From assembly GCA_963854835.1 (NCBI GenBank), contig OY978525.1, positions 55,134,355 through 55,198,354 on the forward strand: DNA of 64,000 bases, read 5' to 3'. Source of the DNA: Megamerina dolium (Eukaryota > Arthropoda > Insecta > Diptera > Megamerinidae). A model generated the notes under the pieces. That model had not been told where the DNA came from. It ran no database searches and worked only from the letters and a program-made list of their open reading frames with translations. A program made the translations under genes and the position numbers. Below are positions 33,960 to 43,722 of this stretch, piece by piece (position 1 is the stretch's first letter; every line of letters begins with the position of its first letter).

Positions 33960-34292
33960 CTACTCAAAGTTATCCACACCGGAATTCAAAAAATGGAGTT
34001 TGAATGATATATGAACGCTTAGTACTTCGAATGCATACATAGTATTAACCGGTTTTTGCAAATGTTCAACGACTTCCTTAAAGCTTTGCCATGCGATAAG
34101 TTTGTTTGGAGTCAGCTCTTCGCAAAATGCAGCGTTTTGCATAAGCTTTTTTACGTCATGGCCGTTAAAAACACTTGTTGGGTTGAAAAGAAAATTAAAA
34201 AATATGTTTTTGGTTTGAATTGAATGACAAAAAATTAAATGCTGATCCATTTGTGGTATATCTTCCGATTTACACGGTGGTTTATGTTTCAT
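33960..34292 (-). pseudogene. Fragment of a widespread uncharacterised arthropod protein family
   Basis: The 110-codon frame contains NGHDVKKLMQNAAFCEELTP, NKLIAWQSFKEVVEHL and ISFKLHFLNSGVDNFE. The pattern (I-K-x-L-M...L-x-x-x-E-x-x-A-W-x-S-F-x-x-V-V...S-x-K-x-H-F-L-x-S-x-x-D-x-F) belongs to a multicopy, probably mobile-element-borne family annotated as uncharacterised in insects. The stop after DNFE truncates it. Its first codons overlap repeat family Z copy 2, and copy 3 also carries them. Confidence 0.5.
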
Positions 34293-34540
34293 GCTCTAAT
34301 TTACACTTAAATTATTATAATAATTATATTCGATGGTAAAAGAGCGCGGAATGGTTTGAACCTCTAGGACGAATGTAATAAAAAAACCCAAAATAAAAAG
34401 GTGAATTTATGTGGAGAATTGGGTTGCCATATGGTAAGTATGAAATCTAAGTAAGTAATAAGATAAGGCAATTTTAATTCAAATAAAGGTAAGTATTATT
34501 AATTCATTTTATATTCAGTTTATTTCTTTTACTTCTCGAT
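34265..34540 (+). repeat. Repeat family Z, copy 2
   Basis: It shares with copies 1 and 3 the blocks ATGCTCTAATTTACACTTAA, AGAGCGCGGAATGG, AAAAAGGTGAATTTATGTGG, TTGCCATATGGTAAGTATG and GGTAAGTATTATTAATTC. Right of TTTTACTTCT it passes into a GC-rich unrelated sequence, so its right end is not defined. Confidence 0.75.
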
Positions 34541-34559
34541 CGCTCGAGCTGTCCTCCGA

Positions 34560-35060
34560 CGAACATTGGGAGTCTGTCGTCGCCCAGGCTGGGAGCTTCT
34601 CGGAGTGGAAGCTACATGTCGTGGCTCGACGCGACGAGAGCACGGAGGGTTTCGTTGGAGTCCGTGGTGGAGATCATCCGATCGGTGCCGGGTCCGTTAT
34701 TCTCTACGGGGCGTAACTCGTTCGTTGTGATGCCGTCTTCGTGGCGCTTGATTACTTCTCCGACGTCGGGGTTGGCGAGTACTGCGGCGACCCTGCGATC
34801 TCTGCCCAGTGGGGGACGAGACCGGATGATGGAGCATGTGATGCGCCAGCCTGCATTTCTTGCAACAGTTTCGCGAGTCACATGATCCGATCCCGTGCGA
34901 CCGAGCCAAGCAGTTGCGGCAGTATAGATGCGCGCGCACCACATCTTCCCTTTGGCTCGGGTTCATAGCCAAAAACTCGCGGCAATACTGGAAAGCGTGG
35001 AGCCGATGACACAGTTGCCACCGATGATGATCACTATGGGCGGAACTGGAAAGAGATATG
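34560..35060 (-). pseudogene. Zinc-knuckle (Gag-like) protein fragment, GC-rich
   Basis: The minus frame 34972-34697 starts LAMNPSQREDVVRAHLYCRN. It carries a perfect C-x2-C-x4-H-x4-C knuckle (CRNCLARSHGIGSC) and a second CKKCRLAHHMLHH motif, followed by an Arg/Ser/Pro-rich tail. Such double knuckles with an HHxLLH ending are common in BEL/Pao Gags and related multicopy insect proteins. It lies past the end of the neighbouring BEL/Pao pol, which has its own knuckles at 38367-38648, so it is not simply that element's Gag. Base composition is much richer in GC than its flanks. No full ORF is present. Confidence 0.5.
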
Positions 35061-35109
35061 TGGAAAACTGAATTAGCTTAACGGCTTGAGCCGAAGTCTT
35101 ATAGCTGGA

Positions 35110-36060
35110 AAAAAAAGTTCTTTTTTGGATATTAAGATTTTACGCGAGCAGCAAAATATATAATTTTACTATGGGCCGCTTGAGAACGGCCGATTTGGTC
35201 CGAATATCTGCGACACGGATGTGGCCGTCAGATCCTAGATACAGATGGATAACGAGTCCGAGACTCCATTTCTTGGGGGGCAGCATTTCATCCTTGATGA
35301 TCACCAGTTGACATACTTCCAGCTTCTTTTGAGAGTGTTGCCATTTGTAGCGTTTGCGAAGGTCTTGTAGGTACTCAGTTTTCCATCTGCAGCTAAACTG
35401 GTGGTGAAGCGCCTTGAGTTTTTCCCATCGGTTTATAAGGTATATATCTTCCTAGTTGGGTTCGGCCAAAGCCCGAGCACCTCGCAGGAAGTAACCTGGA
35501 GTTAGCGTCATCAGTTCATTGGGGTCTTGTGAGAGTGGAGACAATGGTCTAGAGTTGAGCACGGCTTCGATTCTACAGAGCAAAGTTGAAAATTCTTTGA
35601 AGCGGAATTTGTGATTGCCGGCAGTCTTCTTGAGATGAGCCTTAAAGTTTTGACTGCCGACTCCCATACACCGCCCATGTGGGGCGCACTGGGAGGAATA
35701 AAAACCCAGTCAATACCTTTTGGAGAGTATTGGTCCAGGATGTCTTTGGACACCACCTTAGAGAATTTGAGGAATTCTACAAGGTGGAATACAAATACAG
35801 CCACATACCATTTGATAAAGGCAGTAGTTCGAAGCGTATATGCTTTAATTTGGAATAGGCCTGTAAAATCAACACCTGTGGTAGCGAAAGGTACCGACAA
35901 GGTACACCGTTCAGGCGGCAGAGCTGCCATAATCTGTGATCGGACCTCTTGTTTGTGGGTGGTACAAACTATGCATAGAAATATGCATTTCCTTATTTGG
36001 GTCTTAAGACGATGAATATAGAATTCTTGTCGAGCCATTCGGTACATGAGCCTTTGTTCT
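35110..36060 (-). pseudogene. BEL/Pao integrase, central core deleted
   Basis: KCIFLCIVCTTHKQE is the zinc-binding tail, followed by the core start FATTGVDFTGLFQIKAY with the first catalytic Asp. The strand carrying the second Asp (normally SDNGTNF) is missing: the frame jumps from AVFVFHLVEF to FLKFSKVVSK and IDWVFIPPSAPHMGGVWESA, which holds the catalytic Glu. A frame break near 35660 precedes NHKFRFKEFSTLLCRIEAVL and DPNELMTLTPGYFLRG. The C-terminal domain (LVIIKDEMLPPKKWSLGLVI...) ends near 35140. Confidence 0.88.
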
Positions 36061-36149
36061 GCGTGTAGTAGCAGAGTATGGAGAAACTCGTGATACAGAT
36101 CGCAAAATCGGGATTTTTCAGGAAGAATTATGGGGTGGCGCTCATTTTA

Positions 36150-36600
36150 ACTAAGACAAGAATGAGCTAATCGACCATTTGCCATGACAGAATATTTGCA
36201 TGTCCATTGATCGTATGTACAGGGCTGCACAATACGCTTTCTCTGAAGCGTCACAAAATCCATGAAGCTGGATTCGCTTCTGGGGAGAGAATTGTACCCA
36301 TCGAGGGATTTCGATGGGACCAATGGACGAAATGTTCTCCAGAAATACATTCCATTTGATGAGCGATCTAGGATTCACGCATTCATCCCAGTCGGTGCCT
36401 TCTAACCAGAGCTCTTGGAGAAACAGCTTGCCTTGAGTCATGATGGGCGAGAGCCATCCTGCTGGGTCATAAAGTTTTGCAATGGTAGATAAAATTTGTC
36501 GCTTGGTAGCAGCGGATGTTGTTTCGATGGGCGATACTGAGTACGAAAATGTGTCAGTCAATGCATTCCATCGTATTCCAAGGGTTTTTGTGGCACTGGC
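36150..36600 (-). pseudogene. BEL/Pao RT connection and RNase H start
   Basis: TKRQILSTIAKLYDPAGWLS and PIMTQGKLFLQELWLEGTDW are the Pao connection region. QLHGFCDASEKAYCAALYIR contains the first RNase H aspartate. The frame ends soon after and the rest of RNase H is missing or unreadable before the integrase. Confidence 0.85.
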
Positions 36601-37300
36601 ACTTTCAAATTTAAAAAAATCACAATCGAGAGTTCTTATTTTGGGATATTTACTAAAATTTTAGGATGATTTGCAGAAATCTTTTGTAATGGAAATCCTG
36701 CGGAGTTGAGGACTTGTATCACTTGAGATAAAGATTCTACTGCATCTGGAATTGTATGAGAACCAGATAATACGTCATCTACATAGGTTTCTTTGAAGAT
36801 TATGTTTTCCACGAGAGGGAAATTCTTCTTGGAATCCTTAGCCAATTGTTGCAGTGTTCTAATGGCTAAATATGGAGCGCAATTTACATCAAATGTTACT
36901 CTCTTCAATCGGAAATCTTGAGTTGGGGAATTTGGTGACCTGCGAAAGAGAATTCGCTGGAAATCCTGGTCATCATGGTGGACAAGAATTTTTCGGTACA
37001 TCTTCTGTACATCACCATTGAAAACGAATTGATATAGTCTCCACCTCAGGATGAGAACCATGAGATCTGGTTGTAATGTGGGACCTATATGTAACACGTC
37101 GTTAAGAGAATGGCCTGAGCCGCTGCTTCTTGAGGCATTAAAATCAAAACGCACTTTGGTAGTTTTCTTTTCCGGCCTCACTACTGCATGATGTGGCAGG
37201 TAAAAGGAGAAATAATTGTCATTAGAGATGATTTCATGCGAGCCTGTGGGTTCCATATGATCCAGCTTGAGGTATTCTTCGAGAACCTCATCGTAAATGC
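36600..37300 (-). pseudogene. BEL/Pao reverse transcriptase
   Basis: The frame 37256-36636 reads HAVVRPEKKTTKVRFDFNAS, SLNDVLHIGPTLQPDL, QFVFNGDVQKMYRKILVH (palm motif A), RVTFDVNCAPYLAIRTLQQL and ETYVDDVLSGSHT, with catalytic YVDD near residue 155. The catalytic residues are intact in this segment. Confidence 0.9.
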
Positions 37301-37356
37301 TCTGAGATCACCTTTCTTTGAGAAATTTTTCTCCATACTGAGAAATTGATTATAGG

Positions 37357-38351
37357 CTATGGTTCGGGAGTGACCAAGAGCCTTAAGAGAGAGAAAACTC
37401 GATTTAAATGGATCCTGACCACATATCTTCTATCCGACATACGAGACGTGGTCCTCTGATAGTAGTCTTTACATGCTATATCTTCTTCTGATACTTGAGC
37501 TGGCTGACTCACTTCCTCCTGTTCCCAAAACTTCCTTAGTTGAGAACTAAGAAGCTCATTGGAAACTTCCTCTACCTGTGTCGAGAATGTTGACACTTTT
37601 TGAGAGATAGGGCCACTAATTATCCAGCCAAATATCGTATTCTGTGCGAGAAAACTTCCACAGATATTATGGCGGATTCCGGTTAGGAGGATTTGAGGAA
37701 TCAAATCACTACCTATGACCATGTCGATTTGCGCTTGCACGAAGCAATTCGGGTCAGCCAAATCTAACATTTTGAATTGCTGCCAATCGAGTTTAGAAAT
37801 TTTAAATGTAGGTAGAAATTTGGTAAATTGTGAGAGTACAATTGCCCGTGTCTGTAACTTTTTATTAGCCTTTGGGCGACTAACGTAACGGTACAAGTCT
37901 GGTTAGAGTTTTGGATGGTTTTGCCAACCATTCCAGAAATTTCGACGTGAGTTGCTTGCGAAGGAAGCCTCAGCCGATTTTGTACCTTGGTAGAGATGAA
38001 TGTTCTTTGAGGGCCTTGGTCGATGAGTGCTCGAAACTTGTGAAGTTCTCCAAGATGCTCAATAGAGACAAGAGCTGTGGGCAAAAGAGTTCTTTCTTCA
38101 TTTGAGGTGAACACTGCTTGCACCTTTAAAGAAGATTTAGAGCATGATGAGCAGGGTTGCTCATCTTCGGATGATCGGTCCTGAGATTTCCGGTTTCTCG
38201 AGTTTCTTGAGGGTGTTATCGTCTGCTGCGTGCTCTTTTTCTTATTGTTCGGCTGAATTGTGGAGGTTTGCGCCAAAACCTTGGTGTTCCTACTGGGAAT
38301 ATTGTCTGCTGCTATGTGAAGCATCGTGTGATGCCTTCGCTGACATTGCAA
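37357..38351 (-). pseudogene. BEL/Pao aspartic protease region
   Basis: Behind QCQRRHHTMLH the protease begins: LPTALVSIEHLGELHKFRAL then IDQGPQRTFIS. The usual active-site D-S-G/D-T-G reads D-Q-G, and P replaces the following S. The later block DMVIGSDLIPQILLTGIRHN and NTIFGWIISGP in the next frame (37896-37357) is the typical Pao post-protease segment (GWVVTG-like). Confidence 0.85.
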
Positions 38352-38366
38352 ACAGGAATGTTTGCT

Positions 38367-39644
38367 CTAGCAGTCCCGTTTATGGTGAGTGAAGGCCAAG
38401 TAGTTCTTACAGAAATTGTGTTCTCGAACTAGCCTCACTCTATTGCGAAAAACTAACTTTTTAAACCGCTCACAGGATTTTAGCGAATGTGCAGCTTCGC
38501 AGATTGGACAAGAGAATGTCCGATTGCTTTCTGCAAAAAAGTTTTGGGTTTTGTTCTGGGGTCTGTTTTGTAGAAATCCTGGTTTGTTTGGTTTGACGCT
38601 GTTGAGCCTCTCCACGACTTCATACCTGAGAGTCAAGAATTCGTTCATTTGCTGCCATGGAATCCAAGGAATCTTCAGACAGTTTTGAACAACAGATATG
38701 CACCAGGATTGGATCCCAATTCTCTGTCGAGACGCCTTGAGAGGATAAGAAGCACAGAGAATTATTGATCGTGGTTTGCAATTTCTGAATTGCCTCGCTA
38801 TTCTCGTAACTCACTTGAGGGAGGTTCAAGAGAGTTTTTATTTATTTATTGACCAGAATTCGCTTGTTTTCGAAACGGCCCTTTAGCGCATTCCATGCCA
38901 ATTCGAAATTTTCATTGTTGAGCGCGTACTGCTTCACAATGTCTCCGGATTTTCCTGCAGTTTTGTATCGGAGATGATACAGTTTTTTGGCAGAAGAGTG
39001 TTTTGGGTGGTTAATGTAAACCGCCGTAAACATGTCGCGGAAGGACGTCCATTCTTCATACCCACCGGAAAAGGTTTCGGTTTCACAAGTTGGAACAGTC
39101 AGGCAAATCGCGGAATTATTTGCCTGCTCTGTTGCAGAAATAGAGGGAATTTCTGCTTGTGATGGAAGTTCCAATCTGGAGGCTGATTGATCTTCTAAGA
39201 GATCCGAAATCTGTGCTTTTATTGTGTGCACTCTTGGCAGAGTTCCATTTTGTTTCTCGCTGCCAGTTTGAAATTACTGTGCAGCTCGTCCTCGTCCGTT
39301 AAACCGACTCCTCTAAACGTGGACTTGACTTGCTCATAATAGCTCAGAAGAGGAGGTGTTAAGTCTTCAACCGGAATCGTTGAAAACTTCGTGCAGATAT
39401 GCACCAGGTTGTCCGCCTCGAAATTGAACTCATTCATGGAGGGGTCATAAGCTCTTTTTGTAAGAATTTTTCTAGTTTCAGATGTGGCTTTTGGCATTTT
39501 TTCCACTGCGCCTTTTGGAATAACGCCTGCTAACTCTGCCTTTCGACCCTCAGAGACTATTTCTGATGTTATTGCGTGGCTAGAAGCAGCCTGTGGCTCA
39601 ACTTTCTGGCTGGATAGCTTTTCTGGTGAATTTGTCATTGGCAT
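38367..39644 (-). pseudogene. BEL/Pao gag
   Basis: It starts MPMTNSPEKLSSQK (ATG at 39644). Three frames follow. The DUF1759-type capsid block is CETETFSGGYEEWTSFRDMF and HSSAKKLYHLRYKTAGKSGD, then FELAWNALKGRFENKRILV (39231-38842). LPQVSYENSEAIQKLQTTIN follows, and a knuckle region FSCPICEAAHSLKSC...HNFCKNYLAFTHHKRDC (38648-38367), in which the second knuckle has Tyr for the usual second Cys. A TAG-type break separates it from protease. Confidence 0.88.
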
Positions 39645-39744
39645 ATTTTGACCGAATCTATTAAGTTAGAGTGTAGAGTGAAGAGAGTATCACTGATCAA
39701 AAAATGCACCAGAATGCACTGCTCGATTATGCCACGATATCGAT

Positions 39745-40510
39745 ATAGATAATACACGATGCACGATAATGCACCGAGTCACACATCACTCATTGTTCGT
39801 CAATTTTTGGCTCGGAATCAGGTCGGGTGCCGTAGCTCAGTGGTTAGTGTGTTCGCCTTCTGATCTGTAGGTCGTGGTTCAATCCCCGGCTGATGCATAA
39901 CAAATTTAATATCGATAAGATTTTTCTTTCGAATGGTACCCACCTGTCGGCAAGCAATTGGTAATTCTTCCGACAGTAACAACTTGCCATGAAAAAGCTT
40001 CTTAAAGAACTCTGTGACAAAGCTCAGAAAAAGTGATGTCACAAGTGTTCTGCCGTTCGGAACCGGCTAAAATAAGTAGGTCCCTTCTAATACTGTCCAA
40101 ATTTAAGACGCACAACAGTAATGGAAGAGAAGCTCGGCCAATGAGCCCTTTGGGGCTTTAAGTGCCACATATTTATTTATTTATTTTTTTTAATCAGGTC
40201 GGTGTGTTGAATCACCCGCCGTATTCACCTGATTTGGCACCGTGCGACTTCTTTTTATTCCCAAAACTGAAATTGAAGTTGAAAGGATGCTTTTTTGATG
40301 ACATTCAGACCATACAACGGGTTTCGACGAGGGCACTGGAGACAATTCCGAAAAATGAGCTGGAACACGCGTTTGAATCAATATTAAATCGAAGTAACAA
40401 GTGTATTGAATCAGGAGGAGAATATTTCGAATAAATATACCGAAAAATTAGCAGATATCGTGTTTTAATTGTGTTTTCTAGAGGCAGTCTTAATACATAA
40501 TTGTCGCACC
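39745..40510 (+). mobile_element. Mariner transposon, 3' half, split by a SINE
   Basis: The frame at about 39750-39826 reads HDNAPSHTSLIVRQFLARNQ (second catalytic Asp), and continues after the SINE at 40203 as VLNHPPYSPDLAPCDFFLFP (third Asp, D34D spacing) to IESGGEYFE and a stop near 40434. Both acids are intact. The N-terminal half is missing at the junction with the BEL/Pao 5' region. The 3' inverted repeat probably lies in 40480-40512 (ends GTCGCACCTT). Confidence 0.88.
39827..40191 (+). mobile_element. tRNA-derived SINE, best complete copy
   Basis: The 365-bp insertion is flanked by AATCAGGTCGG (39816-39826 and 40192-40202). The tRNA-like head has box A TAGCTCAGTGG at 39833-39843 and box B GGTTCAATCCC at 39877-39887, so RNA polymerase III transcription is expected. 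The body ends GGGCTTTAAGTGCCACAT and an (ATTT)n tail. Related copies: 8778-9140, 25695-25930 and 43609-43722. Confidence 0.93.
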
Positions 40511-41354
40511 TTGTATATATAATATATATGAGAATATATTATAAGGCAATATGTCTATATATACGTGAATATATATACCAAAACGAAATATATATATGAG
40601 AATGTATAGAGTTGAAATGTATATATATATATATACTTAAGTTCTTATCTTGTTGTTCGGCTGCTGCTGTTTATGTCTATGATGTGCTGCTGCCCCACTG
40701 TACGATTGTTCTCGTTTATAAATATAATTTTATTAACACAAAAAAAACACAAAAATTGTTTTTGAACCACTCTAATCTGTTTTGAGGATACCGTGTATTT
40801 AATTTTAATTAGTTTTAGTTATTTAATTATTTTGTTTCTTTGTCGTTAATAGGAAAACATTTCTCGACGCAATCTGTTGTTTCCACTTTTTAATTTCATA
40901 TTTATTTGTTTGTCTTGTTTTTGTTTTTAACGTTATATGTACATGTACCTTATATGTTCACTGCACTTTATTTATGTACACTTTTTACTGTGATGTTACT
41001 TTTGGCATTGCTTTTGGGTTATGTTATTTATTATATTATTATAATATTATATATATATATAAGCGGGTAGTTTCTTATTACTTTCGGTTTATATTCTTTT
41101 CGATTTACATATTTATTATTAATATTTGTTTTTCCCTAATGTCTGCACTGTCACTATGTGTTCAATTTTATTAATTTGTAAATGTTATATTATTTTTTTT
41201 TTTTATATTGTTTAGAATGCACTTGTTTATTAAATATTGTATTTCACTTACTTAAATTTTGCACATTTTATTCACTTCTTTTATTCTCCGTATCACACCT
41301 CATTTTTCTTTAACACTGCTTCAAAATAGTTCGAAGGACCAATATTTAAACACA
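40511..41354. other. AT-rich sequence, nothing recognised
   Basis: TATATA-rich tracts at 40520-40640 and 41040-41060 lie in otherwise T-rich sequence. No coding similarity was found. Confidence 0.5.
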
Positions 41355-41817
41355 GGTAAAAGTAATAATTAGATATACGTAATTATATTTTCCGATTTGC
41401 ACGGTGGTTTATGTTTCATGCACTAATTTACACTTAACTTATTATAATAGTTATATTCGATGAAAAAAGAGCGCGGAATGGCTTGAACCTCTAGGGTCGA
41501 ATGTAATAAAAAAAAACATCGATCGATCGAGCCGCGAAAACCCAAAAACATAAAAAGGTGAATTTATGTGGGGAGTTGAGTTGCCATATAGTAAGTGTGA
41601 AATCTAGGTAAGTAATAAGGTAAGGTCATTTTAATTCAAATAAAGGTCAGTATTATTAAGGGGTTACACCACTCTAGAGCACAAAAAAAGGCATATTTCG
41701 GAAATTTTCGTAGGCCAAACAAAAGGAGATATTCAAATTCTCTAAAAAGTATTTTTTAATGTCAATCTTGAAGTGCAAAAAAAGAATTAAGTTGCGAACT
41801 CTTCTGAAAGGATTTAG
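41355..41817 (+). repeat. Repeat family Z, copy 3
   Basis: It is colinear with copy 1 (GATATACGTAATTATATTTT, ATGCACTAATTTACACTTAA, AGAGCGCGGAATGGCTTGAA, GAGCCGCGAAAACCCAAAAA). At 41666 about 140 bp of different DNA begins with GGGGTTACACC. The right end, AAGGATTTAG at 41808-41817, matches the right terminus of copy 1. Confidence 0.7.
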
Positions 41818-41874
41818 ACACTAAACATTTACCAAATTTTTCAACCACATCAAGTTTAATATGCAGTGGTGACA

Positions 41875-42624
41875 GTGGTGGCATGAACACGCGAGCAGTC
41901 AGTGCAGCATTCTTAGAGTTGGAAAGAGAGTCACGTCGAATGGGTCTTACGGTGAACGAGGGCAAGACGAAGTATCTAGTGTCAACAAACAAAGAGTCCC
42001 GGCGTCTTGGACAGTAAGGGACTTCGTGTATTTTGGAACCAGCATTAACAGCAGTAATAACGTCAGCCTGGAGATATTGCGAAGGATCACTCTTGCAAAC
42101 AGGTGCTACTTTAGACTAAGTAAGCAATTGAGAAGTCGAGCCCTCTCTCGAAGAACGAAAACTATATTCTACAAGTCTCTCGTCATGCCTGTCCTTACAT
42201 ATGGCGCTGAAGCCTCGACAATTTCCACCTCGGATGAGGGAATGCTTGGAGTTTTCGAGAGAAAAGTCCTACACAAGATCTTTGGACCTATTTGAGTAGG
42301 TGGCGAGTACCGGTTAAGTTACAACCATGAGCTGTATCAGCTGTATGCCGATATCGACATAGTAAAGTGCATCAAAATCCACCGGCTGCGCTGGCTACGT
42401 CATGTCGAGCGAATGGAAGTACACGCTCCAGCTAAGAAGGTGTTATATTCGGAACCCGCTGGAGGACGACGCAGAAGAGGAAGACCTAACCTCCGGTGGG
42501 AAGACCAAGTACTGGAGAACCTGACGGCGCTTGGAATTTCTAACTGGCGCCAGCTAACGAAGAACAGAGATGGCTGGCGAAGCATGGTATATTCGGCCTA
42601 AATCGATATTCGGTAAGTAAGTAA
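41875..42624 (+). mobile_element. RTE-type LINE, 5'-truncated copy in repeat X
   Basis: The 750-bp insertion is flanked by GGTGACA (41868-41874 and 42625-42631). It encodes SLEILRRITLANRCYFRLSK and the C-terminal FGPI...LRWLRHVERM region with frame breaks, and ends TCGGTAAGTAAGTAAG. The same point in repeat X copy 28050-28492 is uninterrupted, giving an empty site. A 100-bp block of RT sequence is also missing inside. Confidence 0.92.
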
Positions 42625-42932
42625 GGTGACAAAATAATTTTTTCAGTCGGTACCAGCCAGGGAAAGGAGGACAGGAACAAACTTTGAATCCACATAAAAA
42701 AGTCCGATGTAAACTTTAAAAACGCCGATAGAAGTATACATTGTGTTTTTTTTTGCGTAAAGAGCGCAACACAATTTCACATACTCCGTTGTGCTATACT
42801 AACACAAACGTGAGAATGAGAGCACATGACGCCATATAAATGTGCTGTTAGACTGTTGGTAAGAGACAAACAATGAGGTAAATGAATTTACATTTACACT
42901 TCACTAATATTCTCAGAATATTAAATATATAC

Positions 42933-43048
42933 TTACTTACTTACTTATGTGGCCATAACAACCGAATATCGATTTAGGCCGAAAATAACATGCTTCGCCA
43001 GCCATCTCTGTTCTTCGCTAGCTGGCGCCAGTTAGAAATTCCAAGCGC
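42933..43048 (-). mobile_element. 116-bp RTE tail insertion
   Basis: The minus strand is the last about 100 bp of the RTE family (CTTGGAATTTCTAACTGGCG to GGCCACATAAG) plus the TAAG tail. It is flanked by the 10-bp repeat AAATATATAC (42923-42932 and 43049-43058). Confidence 0.92.
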
Positions 43049-43284
43049 AAATATATACCTTAATTTAAAAACTAAACTCTTTGATTTTACAAATCTTCTC
43101 TATTTATTTTATTTTTCATTGATAAAAGAGTATATTTGGCTTTATATCATTTTGTGCGTCGATGTGCATTTAAAATATATCCATTATTCTATTTCTTAAA
43201 TTAGACATATTAAGTTTCATTTTAGAAAAAAAATAGTTTTCAGTACATCAATGTATCAAAACTACATTAAAGACAAGCTAAACG

Positions 43285-43608
43285 TCCCAATGCTGGACTA
43301 ATGACTTCTACTTTTTCATTACTTTGGCAGCCGTTGCATTGCTTAGTTTCGGACCACGATGGGGATAAATTAAGAACAGTTTCGAAACGTTTTTCGAAAT
43401 ACTCGGAATTAATGTTTTCACTTCACAAATCATAAACAGAGATTGACAGCGCTGTTAAAATCAGTATGTGGATTATCCAAGGGTTCCATCTGGTCACACA
43501 TTTATTGCCGGTTCTTCAGCGTATTTTCTACCGTGAATCACACTAATTCCATAATCATAACATATTTGAACATACTTTACCATTGCTAAAATAGTATAAA
43601 ACTGTGCT
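43285..43608 (+). repeat. Repeat family X, right part of split copy
   Basis: It aligns with 28150-28492 (CTTCTACTTTTTCATTAC, CACGATGGGGA-AAATTAA, ACCGTGA-TCACAC). DNA of unknown origin and the 116-bp RTE tail separate it from its left part. Confidence 0.75.
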
Positions 43609-43722
43609 AATAAATAAAATAAATAAATATGCGACACTTAAAGCCTCGAAGGCCTTATTGGCCGAGCTTGTATTCCATTACTGATGTGCGTGTTAAATTT
43701 TGGACAGTATTAGAAAGGACCA
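43609..43722 (-). mobile_element. tRNA-derived SINE, 3' half
   Basis: On the minus strand it matches the last 110 bp of the SINE body and its ATTT tail (GGTCC-TTCTAATACTGTCC, GCCACATATTTATT-like). The tRNA-like head is absent, so this is a 5'-truncated or broken copy. Confidence 0.85.

Larger units (their letters stand above)
35095..39700 (-). mobile_element. BEL/Pao LTR retrotransposon, decayed
   Basis: The minus-strand order is gag (39644-38367), protease (38351-37357), RT (37256-36600), RNase H (36561-36150) and integrase with its C-terminal domain (36047-35110). This domain set (DUF1759-type Gag, a protease behind HHTMLH knuckles, Pao-type RT with YVDD, late integrase) defines BEL/Pao. 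The 5' flank merges into a mariner fragment near 39745 and the 3' flank into GC-rich sequence; no LTR pair was identified. Confidence 0.9.

Noticed and set aside
39829..39900. Possible functional tRNA gene
   Set aside because: Box A and box B are present but the arms do not fold into a sound cloverleaf, and the same head occurs in four copies attached to a SINE body. It is the SINE promoter.
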